A program made the position numbers and the translations under genes. Below are positions 11,340 through 23,500 of a stretch of DNA of 64,000 nucleotides, piece by piece. Numbering within the stretch: the first letter of the stretch is position 1; each line of letters begins with the position of its first letter. The stretch covers positions 15,445,501-15,509,500 of the forward strand of contig NC_135245.1 in the NCBI RefSeq assembly GCF_947623445.1, read 5' to 3'. Source of the stretch: Clavelina lepadiformis. Taxonomy: Eukaryota; Chordata; Ascidiacea; Aplousobranchia; Clavelinidae. The notes below the pieces were generated by a model that was not told the DNA's origin, did not search any database, and was given only the letters and a program-made list of their open reading frames with translations.

Positions 11340-13300
11340 CAAAAGGTCGTGGCTTTGAGAGCTCCCTTAACAGTCTGTGATCTTTCGCCATATCTACGAG
11401 TTCGGCTGAAGGGATAGCTAATCGAGACCAGGCCAACCTTAATGATGTAATCGACCAGTTGGTCTTTTAACAGTTGAAGTGGCGAACATAACTTGATTTG
11501 CAAGTCTTCATGAACGCAGTTTGGTGACATGACCAAACCATCGTAGTTAGAGTTAGATGGATTTCAGTGCTACGCATTTGATCTAGTAACGTTACACCAT
11601 GATTCCTTCATAAAAATTGCATTTCTGACGCCTGCACCTGTGAGTCGTTAGCGCACTCTTTCGGTCATGATTCTAGGTGAGAACTCGAAGAAAAATTGAC
11701 ATAAAAATTGAGAGCTGTGCGGTCTTAGACAGCTCGCTCTTTGTGACAACCGAACGTTGTGCATACGATTGACTAAACTTGCTTTTCCAATTTAGCTGTC
11801 CACTTGAATGTCTTGCCTTCCATCACTCGTGATTTGCACTCCCAGATAATTAAACTTCTCTACCTATTTCATTGATCCTCTATACACTTGCAATGAGCAC
11901 TAATCAAGATTTCTTGAGAGGCAGTGAAAAGGCTACCTCAGTTTTTATGCTTATTTTCTTTCCAGAATCATTGCAAACATTTGCAAACGATCGAGTGCAT
12001 GTTGAAGATCCAGTTCAGAATAAGCAAGAAGAACTAGATCATCTGCAAACAGCAAACGACTGATCCTATTTCTTCCAACCATGACATACTTTTCACCCAA
12101 ACTGTGAGCTTAATTGTGTCTGTCTATCCAGTTCATGTAAACAAATGGCGACAATAAACTTCCCATAGTGAAGTCTAACATCTCGATCATATTTCGAGAT
12201 TAACGAAACGTACACAACTTTTGAGCATTCCAACAACTTTTCAAAACTTTGCAGAAGAGTGAAATTTTGATCCATTGTGCACCGACCGGAACAAAAGCCA
12301 CACTGCTTGTCCTCAAGATGTCCTCATTCATTTATTTATCACGGCATCATTTTCATGGAATTTAGCATAGGCCTAACTGGGTGAACTAAGCGGAGAGACG
12401 TTCCGGTAATTAAAGCACTCCTCCTTATGTATTTGGATGATAAAACCCTTTTCCAAATACATTGGTTTTAACTGAACTCCATATGCCACTTGACACGCAC
12501 AAGTTAGCCAGAAGATTCCCCTCGGACTATGACTTTCAACATTTCGGGTAGAATTTCATTTTAACCAGCTGCCTTACCAGCCCTCAGAAGTCTTACAGCT
12601 TGGGGAACTTTGGCCAAAGTGAAATTCCTTTTTATCCCAAAATGTATCGTCTGTGTGTCATTTGATGTTTCGGCGATAGGGTTTATTAGGTCTTTAAAGT
12701 ATTCTCTTTATCTGCCTAGGATATATTTCTCGCCGGTTAGGACTGAGGAGATCACCCTGTTATTTTTGAACTGAGTTTGCATCAGATGATCTTTTACTTC
12801 GCATTCTGCAGATGGTTTGCCAGAATACTGTATCAGCTGTTCTTTGGACTGTTTCACAACCTGTGCTGCTGCTTTTCGCCTCAGTGCATCGAACTCACAA
12901 TGCAGCTGACGATCTGTCGTGGAGCCAGGTTTTGTGGGCTGTCTTCGTTGCTCGGATAGTTTCGTTAACTTTTGATACCACTATGGGATTCTTTGTTCAC
13001 TATTCCCCGACATACCGTGCCGTTTCTGCCAGCAATAACTGGTAGCAGATGCTAGAAGTGCGACTTCAAACAGCATACATTCCACCTCAATGTCCTCAGT
13101 GCATTTTGAAAGTTACTTGAACTTGGTTGACGTGTTGCCCACAAAGGTCTTTCTAACATTCTAGTCTACTAAGGCTTGCCGCTTGATTTTATAAGACCAG
13201 TTGGTTTTATGATATCTTGCGGTTTTCTGAGGTTCTAAGATACGCAGGTTTCAGACAACCAGGTCGTGATCCGTGCATCCGTCCGCTCCTCTTTTAAATC
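11340..13300 (-). mobile_element. Dead non-LTR retrotransposon (reverse-transcriptase region)
   Basis: Read on the minus strand across several frames, this region carries LINE-type hallmarks in the right order. An end-of-endonuclease CTDHDLVV lies near 13290. A REYFKDLINP-like segment lies near 12700. An LLRAGKAAG motif lies at about 12564-12590 and is followed by a stop where the family has a Pro-Asp. CGFCSGRCTMDQ lies near 12290. The catalytic LLFADDLVLLA lies around 12030-12055, with FADD at 12038-12049. KFNYLGVQ lies near 11850. Stops and frameshifts are frequent, so it is inactive. The endonuclease start is missing, as is usual for 5'-truncated copies. The clade (RTE, CR1 or similar) cannot be settled by eye. 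Confidence 0.8.
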
Positions 13301-14514
13301 GATCTCCCACCACAGAAAAAAAAGGCAGGATGGAACGTACAATATTCGATCAGCAACCTCTGCTGAGAGCTATCACTGTACCAGCATTCCGGCAGTTATA
13401 CTTGTGCACATCTCTGTGTTGCAAATGAAATATTAAAACTAAAGTTAAGATGTTGATGGAGCTGTTTCGTGCCTACCATAAAAAGTGACGTCAGATATAA
13501 CCGTATCATTTTAATGGGCGAGTTTTAGACCTGGTTTTGTTAGCATCTCTTGGTGCGTGGCTTTTTCCTTACTATAAAAAGACGTCAAACTAAAATGATT
13601 TCAAAGCTTTGTTACGCTAGTTTTGCAGCATTTGACCACTGATTGCATAAGACATCCGGTACAAAGAAATAGTATCTTAGATTTAACAACTAATGAACAA
13701 GTTTAAAACGACAAGTAGACTTGTTTAACTACTTGTCACTGGCTACTAACAAGATGTCGCAATCTAATCACATCAATATTACATCATTTGTACAATTTAT
13801 AATAGTTATATTCAGCAAAACAGTTATTTGTTTCCTAATACCCTCACAACTGTATAGATAGAACAATGCAGACCTCAACTTCAGAGACGGAGTGTGAGTG
13901 TCTAGGTGTCTCTAACTCAATGTCTATACCGTGTTTGCATAGAAACTTTTGGAAAACATATATGGAGTTTATTTCTGAGTCTTTATACTGTCTATGGTTT
14001 GTTAACAAAATCTCTACATTCATATACGTTTCATATAGGGATTCATATATGTTTCATGAAGATAGTCATTGAGTTTATATGTGATATAAATCTTCTCGTG
14101 TGATGTCTTTACTTGGATCACGAAGTAAATTAGACCTAATTTTACAGAGAAGTTGATGTAATGCAATAATGTTTAACCGCTTGAAGTGTTTCTGAAGTGA
14201 AAAGGCAACCTTTTCTGAAAGCTATAATGGGCCTGTTGGAGTCAGATTAGATTAGATAAGGACCAAAAGAATATATATTACCAATTGGTAAGTTATGTAA
14301 AAATATTTTAAAATAATGGTAGATCCGAAAACGGTCTTGATCTTGATTACAAAGGCTGAAATTATGACGGTGATTAAACTAAACAGTAGTTAAAGTGTGA
14401 TGTTACGTTGGTGCTTAATAGTAGCATACGGCCAATGGTTAACAATAGAGCACACAATTCTTAACATTACAGTAACTTATGCGCCTTGGGTGGCGCTTAC
14501 ATTGTCAGGGCAAA
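13301..14514. other. Intergenic sequence and 3' flank of gene B
   Basis: No gene is supported. From about 14363 to 14514 the sequence is homologous to 3640-3697 downstream of gene A, so this is probably the gene B 3' UTR. The small plus-strand frames at 13866-14103 overlap one another in different frames and show no domain. Confidence 0.5.
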
Positions 14515-17500
14515 CTATTTCATGACCGTGTATGTGTGGTCATAAACGCTCTCCCTGTCTTTCTTAAAAATGGACTTGGATCTTCTGCTTGAAAATGACC
14601 TCGTATGAACCCAATAGTAGTGGGAAGCGTCCATCCGGTCATCGTTGCTGTTGTTGTTGGTGGACTTATTGAGGTCGTAGACTTCGGTCTTGTTTATATT
14701 TTTACTATCGGCCTAATAATTAAATATTCATATGTAACAAAGCTATTTGTTAAGTGAGTTAAAGTTATATTATGAGAATATTGCTAATAGCCTACAGTAT
14801 ATTAATAGACAACCGTATTGTGGCCTGCTTATGAAATCAGAATAAATCATAAATTTAAAAACGTAAATCGCATTAAAATTGTAAACCTTTAATTGCAATT
14901 AATTTAAAATTACCAGAATTATCAATAAACCTTAAATCTTACAATCATCTGTCCAGCCCATTTGGTCAATTCAGCCACTCCAACACCGCTCTGCTGGGGA
15001 TTTCCCTGTAGTGGTCCGCTTGTGTAAGGCGCAGATGTCTGTGGCGTATCAGTGGTGTAGGGTGTAGAGGTGTTGAACGGGGCGGTACTATCAGTTGGAA
15101 CGTCATCGGCCTAAACAATAATGTACCTTTAAATTTGAAGTGAAAATAAAAGTAAGGGCTTAACAGTAACAAGTAATTAACAACAAAGTTGATATGGTTC
15201 TGATTATTGTTCTAATCTTTAATGTTATAGCAATAACCGATACGATACATATAGTATTTGGCAATTAAGTTTATACTTACTGGAGCATCCAGAGCCTCAC
15301 GAGATTCACCAGGAGTCTTCCGACCAAAGATACGGACCATCGGTACAACATCGCCATCTATCGCAACAACATCAAGTTTGCAATAAAACCTGATCTTTGC
15401 TCTTGTTTGCAAGTTTTTAGAATTTAGGCTTTTATTTGCAAGCTGACTTACATTCTGGTTCGTTGTTATCACCACCACAACAAGAAAATAAGTTTCTACG
15501 TCGATTTTTGATCTTGAGTTTGGTCTTGCCACGCCACTGTTAATTCATACAGTAAAGTCTTCAAAAACTAAATTAGTATAGTTGAACGATATTCAACTAG
15601 TAGCCAATTAGCTAGTTATCGTCAACTGATCGATAGACTTTTTGAATGCGACGAGAAAGAAACGTTTGACGTCGGAGTTTGACGAAAACAAAACAAAAAA
15701 TTGTGGAAAAGCTTGCAATTTGCAATTAAGAAAAAGAGGGTGCAAATGACCATGGCTCATCACCAGAATTATTCCCAAGGTTCCAACTTGGATGGCGTTG
15801 ATGACCAAGGCGTAAGTTGCGGTTGCGTTTCTTTTTTCTGCACCAACAGCCACCAATCCAAGGCAAGCTGTGACAGTCATGTAGACAGCAGCTGATATTG
15901 CAAGAGCACCGACGATGGATGCGATCGATATGAGGAGAGGGATGTTTCCTCCTGCTCCTGCGATCGTTGCAGGACAATCATCTGTGTTGCAGGAGATCGT
16001 GCGGTTTTCCTGAAACAAAAACAACAGCTTAAATAAACTTAGTTTGACAGTTTTGCACAGTGAAAAAAGTCAAGTCTACAGTTAACTGGGACAGGTTTTG
16101 ATAAAATGGTATTGCCTACTGAATAGAATAAATTTGGTAGCTGGTATAAGTTGAACATATTTTCACAATTCTGCAAAAATATTATACGTCACTCATCTGT
16201 CAAACACTATGGTATTTGCAATATGGCCCAAGTCAACATGGATCAGCTTTTAAGTTTGATGAACAATTTTCCAGAAATCAGTCCCACTTACTGTTAATGA
16301 ACATCCAGGAAAAGTGCAAAGGCGCTCCTGATCCAACGTACCCCCACCGCATATAACTGAACACGACCCAACGTCAGTCCAGTTACCGAACGTACAATCC
16401 TGGTAAATAAATTTATTAGTTTCAATAATGCAAAAAGGCTTGATTAAGAAAAGAGAGTAGATTATTGCTTTATAATATACCTGAAGGTTAATACAAGTTT
16501 CTGTCCTGGTTTCCTTAAAACACAAAAAAGTTATTTGTTGGTAACATAAATATGAAATAGTGGCAATAATTGCGTATATGATGCTGAGTTTGGGGTCAAA
16601 CCTGCGACATTTGGCGAAAAATAACTTTATAACAACTTACAGTTTTTGAGCAGCCCACTGTAATACAGCTTTGTTGTTCGGTCCAAGTTCCGTTACCACA
16701 TGACTCACTGCATTCTGTAATATTGCTCCAAGCACCATACTCACAATCCTGGAAAAAATAGAACCTAATATTATGAGGAATTATGTTTCTTGTAATGCAT
16801 TATAAAGGAAGAAAAATGTCACTTTAAGATGTTCGAAAACGATTCGGAAGAGCGTAAGCACAGCCGAAAAAATCTAACTCCAAAACAGGTAACGGTGCAA
16901 ACAATTTAACAATAATTTTAATATTTTTGAACTATGATTGTGAGGAGCATTGAGATATTGAGATAATATTAGCAACAGTATGCTTACCCAATAAGATTAA
17001 ATAAATTTCTTAAATTAAGTATAGTTATGATTGATTTTATACCATTCGAATTATTCCGACCTTGGGATTAATAGAGAGATATTATACAGGATTCGTAGAC
17101 TTATTAAATTAAAACGGAGTAAGCATTGCTTTATTATTTACCTGGTGATTACAAGTTTCTGTTCTGGTTTCCTAAAAACACAAAATAATTTGTTGGTCTG
17201 TTACATAAATAACAGACAACGGCAATATTTGTGTTGAAAGTCACATGCTTTTGGTCAAATCACTAAAATTGTTTAGGAAAATAACTTTAAAACAACTTAC
17301 AGTTTTTGAGCAGCCCGTTGTAATGCAGTTACGTTGTTCGGTCCAAGTTCCATTACCACATGGCTCATTGCATTCTGTAATATTGCTCCAAGCACCGTAT
17401 TCACAAGCCTGAAAAACAGAATTTATTATTATAGAAAGTTTTGTTTCCTATAAATTAAAAGAATGAAAAATATCGCGCTTTAGGGTCAGTAGCATCGTTT

Positions 17501-20500
17501 TGTTATTACATAAAAAATATCACATCTACACTGTTTCCATGTTTATAATACTGTCACCAAAAAAAAAAACACTTTTTGATTAATAAAGTATCGCTTTAAA
17601 TGTAGAAAAAGGATTTGGTATCGGATAAATATGTTTACATCGGGATATTATCACCATAAATCAGATAGTAGCGCAGCAGAATAACTATTTCTTAATAATT
17701 TTGATATTATGGAAGTATAATTTTGGGTTAGATTTGGCAACGGTATACTAATAAATTAGAGTGAAGAAATTGCTTAAATGAACTTAAACTAAGTAGTCTG
17801 GAATGTTTTGATTGTTGGTTTATTCCAAGATCCGACGTAATTGGAATTAATAGAGAAAACCAAGGATTCTTGAAATCATTTCCTTATAACTTACCTGGAG
17901 ATTACAAGTTTCTGTTCTGGTTTCCTAAAAATACAAACAAACTTGTTGGTTGGTAACATAAATGTAAGACAACTGCAGTAAATGCGTTTAACGCTTTTTA
18001 ACTTAAGATCAAGCCACTAACAATTTCGAGAAAGATATCTTTAAAACAACTCACAGTTTTTGAGCAGCCCGATATAATACAGTTGCGTTGTTCGGTCCAA
18101 GTTCCACCATCGCATGGCTCGCTGCATTCTGTGATATTGCTCCAAGCACCGTATTCACAAACCTAATTAAAACGAATTGTTGTATTCTGGAAAATCTGAT
18201 TGTTATAAATGCATTGAAAGATAAGAAATTATCACTTTAAAATGTTGGAAAAAGATTTAGGAACGCGTAAATACACATCTACATGGAAATAATATTACCA
18301 CAAAATAGATAACAACAAAACAGCTTGTCAATAATTTGAAAAATTTAGATTTACGATTTTGAAAATTTGGATTAGTTGGGCAGCAGCACTGAATAACATT
18401 AAAGAAATTGCTTAAATTACAGTAAGTTAGGTATGTTTGTATGCGGGTTGAACTTTTTACAATTTTGTCGTTTTTGCAGAGAGACCTTAAGATTTGCGAA
18501 CTTACAATAAAACGAAGAAAGTGTTAATTGCCTTATTATTTACCTGGAGGTTACAAGTTTCTGTCCTGGTTTCCTAAAAACACAAACAAAGTTGTTGGTC
18601 GGTAACATAAATACAAGACACTACCAATAATTGCGTTTAATGTTTTATACTTATGGTGGAATTACTAACAATTATAAGAAAAACATCTTTAAAGAGCTCA
18701 CAGTTTTTGAGCAGTCCGCTGTAATACAGATACGTTGTTCGGTCCAAGTTCCACCATCGCATGACTCGCTGCATTCTGTGATATTGCTCCAAGGTCCGTA
18801 TTCACAAGCCTGGAAAAACAGAACTTGGTATTAGAGAAAAGTTGTTTTAGCGCACGGCTTTTATGGTAACCGCCTGAAGTTTTTATTTAGTTTTGCCAGA
18901 AAGAAATAGAGCATCAGCTGGGTCGAAAATAAAATAAAAAATAAATGTCTTCAACATCTGGGAGCGTTGGCTTCCTAAATAACTATTCGCAAAATTTACG
19001 TAACAGTCAATGGTTTCCAAACACGGAAGTCGCTCAATTTGCAATTTGCGTACGGCTTGGCAGTCAAAGTGTTAAGATGTGCGTAAAGCATTTGGGAACG
19101 CGTAAATCCATCTATCGTATAATAATCACACCGCATAGTATTTAGCAGCACTAAAATAACACGTTGTCAAAAATTTTGTGAAATTTAGAATTATGATTTT
19201 AAGAATTTGGGCGAATTGGTGCAACAACAGTGAATAACAACATTGAAGAAACTGCTCAAATTAACTTAGTTATGTTTTAATGTAGTTTTCGATTTTTAAG
19301 AGATCCGTCGTTGCCATACATAAAATAAAGAGACCCATGGATTTGTGGACTCATTAAAACGTGAAAAAGTATTCCTTTATTACTTACCTGCAGATTGCAA
19401 GTTTCTGTCCTGGTTTCCTAAAAACGCAAACAAAGCGGTTGGTCGGTAACATAAATATAAAAAACTAACAAAATGTGCGCTTATGATTTGAAGTTTTATG
19501 GTTATGGGCAAATCACTAACAACTTGAAGAAAAATATCTTTTAAACAGCTCACAGTTTTTGAGCAGCCCGCTATAATACAGTTGCGTTGTTCGGTCCAAG
19601 TTCCACCATCGCATGGCTCGCTGCATTCTGTGATATTGCTCCAAGCTCCGTATTCACAAGCCTGGAAAAAAGAGAAAATTTGATTACTATTAATGTATGA
19701 AAAAGTTAGGAAAACACCGCTTTCAAATACACAAAAAGGATTTAGGAACGCGTGAATACATCCACAACGGAATATTATAATCATAGCAGCATCAAAAAGC
19801 TAACACTTGATCAATTATTTGGATATCATAGATTTTAAAGTTACGATTTTGAAACATTTAAGTTAGTTGGAGCAAAAGCACTGAATAATATTGAAAAAAC
19901 TAATTAAGTTAGGAAGGTTTTAATGTGGGTTGAACTTTCAACAATTCTTTCGTTGTTGCAGAGAGATCGTAGGATTTCAGGGACTCATTATTAAATAAAA
20001 ACGAACAAAATATTGCAATTTAACTTACCTGGGGGTTACAAGTTTCTGTCCTGGTTTCCTAAAAGCACAAACAAAGTTATTGGTCGGCAACACATAAACA
20101 TAAGACACTACCAATAATTGCGTTTATCATTTTGTTCTTATGGTGGAATACTGTAATTGACAGTTTGGAGAAAAATAACTTTAAAACAACTTACAGTTTT
20201 TGAGCAGTCCGCTGTAATACAGTTGCGTTGTTCGGTCCAAGTTCCACCATCGCATGGCTCGCTGCATTCTGTGATATTGCTCCAAGCACCGTATTCACAA
20301 GCCTGGAAAAGACAAAATTTTGCATTATAGAAAAATATCTGCTTGTTTTACAAACGCATTGTAGAAAATTGGAAAATCACGTTTTAAGATAAGTGAAAAG
20401 GATTCGGGAACGCGCAAATATATATCTACATCAAAGTAATGTTATCGCAACAGCCGTTAGAAGCGCAAAAACAACAGTTTCTAACAACTTTTATGCAGTA

Positions 20501-23500
20501 AAATGTACAATTTTGATTTTAAAGGGTTGTTTTAGGACAACAGTACTGAACACAACCAAAGCAATTGTTTAAACCCACCACAATTAAGCTAGATAAATTT
20601 TTTGCGGTTTGAAATATATTCCAAGCTCCGATTTTGTGTTTAAGTAAAGGGACCGAAATATTTGTGAGCTTATTATAACAAAGAAATTATTGCTTGTTTA
20701 GTTACCTGGAGATTACAAGCTTCTGTCCTGGTTTCCTAAAAACGCAAACGATGTTGTTGGTTGATAACATAAATATTGAATACCGGCAATAATTTTAAAT
20801 GTGTTTATAGTTCTGCGTTGGTAGTCAAGTCGTTTGACCAAATCGTTTATGGTGAAATGAAAACAACTCACAGTTTTTGAGCAGTCCGCTGTAATACAGT
20901 TGCGTTGTTCGGTCCAAGATCCACCATCGCATGGCGCACTGCATTCTGTGATATTGCTCCAAGCACCGTATTCACAAGCCTGGAAAAAAGGGAAAATTTG
21001 ATTTTTATTAATGCATGTATGAAAACTTTAGGAAAACACCGATTTAAATTACACAAAAAGGATTTAGGAACGCGTGAATAAATCCACAGCGGAATATTAT
21101 AATCACAGCAGCATCAAAAAGCTAACACTTGATCAATTATTTGTATACCATAAATTTTAAAGTTACGATTTTGAAAAATTTAAGTTAATTGAGGCAACAG
21201 CACTGAATAATATTGAACAAACTAATTAAGTTAGGAAGGTTTTAATGTGGGTTGAACTTTCAACAATTTTTTTATTGTTGTAGAGAGATGGTAGGATTTC
21301 AAGGACTCATTATAAAATAAAAACGAACAAAATATTGCAATTTAACTTACCTGGGGGTTACAAGTTTCTGTCCTGGTTTCCTAAAAGCACAAACAAAGTT
21401 ATTGGTCGGCAACATATAAACATAAGACACTACCAATAATTGCGTTTATCATTTCGTTCTTATGGTGAAATACTGTAATTGACAGTTTGGAGAAAAATAA
21501 CTTTAAAACAACTTACAGTTTTTGAGCAGTCCGCTGTAATACAGTTGCGTTGTTCGGTCCAAGTTCCACCATCGCATGCCTCGCTGCATTCTGTGATATT
21601 GCTCCAAGCACCGTATTCACAAGCCTGGAAAAGACAAAATTTTGCATTATAGAAAAATATCTGCTTGTTTTACAAACGCATTGTAGAAAATTGGAAAATC
21701 ACGTTTTAAGATAAGTGAAAAGGATTCGGGAACGCGCAAATATATATCTACATCAAAGTAATGTTATCGCAACAGCCGTTAGAAGCGCAAAAACAACAGT
21801 TTCTAACAACTTTTATGCAGTAAAATGTACAATTTTGATTTTAAAGGGTTGTTTTAGGACAACAGTACTGAACACAACCAAAGCAATTGTTTAAACCCAC
21901 CACAATTAAGCTAGATAAATTTTTTGCGGTTTGAAATATATTCCAAGCTCCGATTTTGTGTTTAAGTAAAGGGACCGAAATATTTGTGAGCTTATTATAA
22001 CAAAGAAATTATTGCTTGTTTAGTTACCTGGAGATTACAAGCTTCTGTCCTGGTTTCCTAAAAACGCAAACGATGTTGTTGGTTGATAACATAAATATTG
22101 AATACCGGCAATAATTTTAAATGTGTTTATAGTTCTGCGTTGGTAGTCAAGTCGTTTGACTAAATCGTTTATGGTGAAATGAAAACAACTCACAGATTTT
22201 GAGCAGTCCGCTGTAATACAGTTACGTTGTTCGGTCCAAGTTCCACCATCGCATGGTGCACTGCATTCTGTGATATTGCTCCAAGCACCGTATTCACAAG
22301 CCTGGAAAAAAGGGAAAATTTGATTTTTATTAATGCATGTATGAAAACTTTAGGAAAACACCGATTTAAATTACACAAAAAGGATTTAGGAACGCGTGAA
22401 TAAATCCACAGCGGAATATTATAATCACAGCAGCATCAAAAAACGGTGAAAAACTTGATCAATTATTTGTATACCATAGATTTTAAAGTTACGATTTTGA
22501 AAAATTTAAGTTAATTGAGGCAACAGCACTGAATAATATTGAACAAACTAATTAAGTTAGGAAGGTTTTAATGTGGGTTGAACTTTCAACAATTTTTTTA
22601 TTGTTGTAGAGAGATGGTAGGATTTCAAGGACTCATTATAAAATAAAAACGAACAAAATATTGCAATTTAACTTACCTGGGGGTTACAAGTTTCTGTCCT
22701 GGTTTCCTAAAAGCACAAACAAAGTTATTGGTCGGTAACATAAACATAAGACACTACCAATAATTGCGTTTATCATTTTGTTCTTATGGTGAAATACTGT
22801 ACTTGACAGATTGGAGAAAAATAACTTTAAAACAACTTACAGTTTTTGAGCAGCCCGCTGTAATACAGTTGCGTTGTTCGGTCCAAGTTCCACCATCGCA
22901 TGCCTCGCTGCATTCTGTGATATTGCTCCAAGCACCGTATTCACAAGCCTGGAAAAACAAAATGTTGCGGTGTGAGAAAGAATGTTTCTTACTATAATAT
23001 ATTAAACAAAGTATGAAAACATCGCTTTAGTTTAAAGGAAGTTAAAAACGCACAGGACATCGTTTCTAAAGCATCGCTGACGTCTTTAAAAATTTAAGTT
23101 GTATAGCGTTAACTTACGTCAGTATTGCACTCGCGTTGTTCAGTGACTGTGTCTAGACCCGTGCAAGATCCTGGGATTATACAATTCCTTTCCCAAGTCT
23201 TGAAGATCAAATAAAAAGACAAATAAGCATAAACTTGAGTGAAACAAACGACGACGTCTTAGTATTATTTATATATACCATATTTAGTTTAAAAAAAACA
23301 CAACACAATATATTTCACATACTGCAAATAAACAAACAAAGGCAACATGTACATATACCTGATATCCGCCATCACAAGTGGCATTACAAGCGTCAATAGC
23401 TGTCCAATTACTATAACCTAAACATTCAAAAGTGTTGCATGGAACAGAGTCGGTCTGAGTGCTGTTCCCGCCAGATTCATCACAATCTGTTGCAGTCTAA

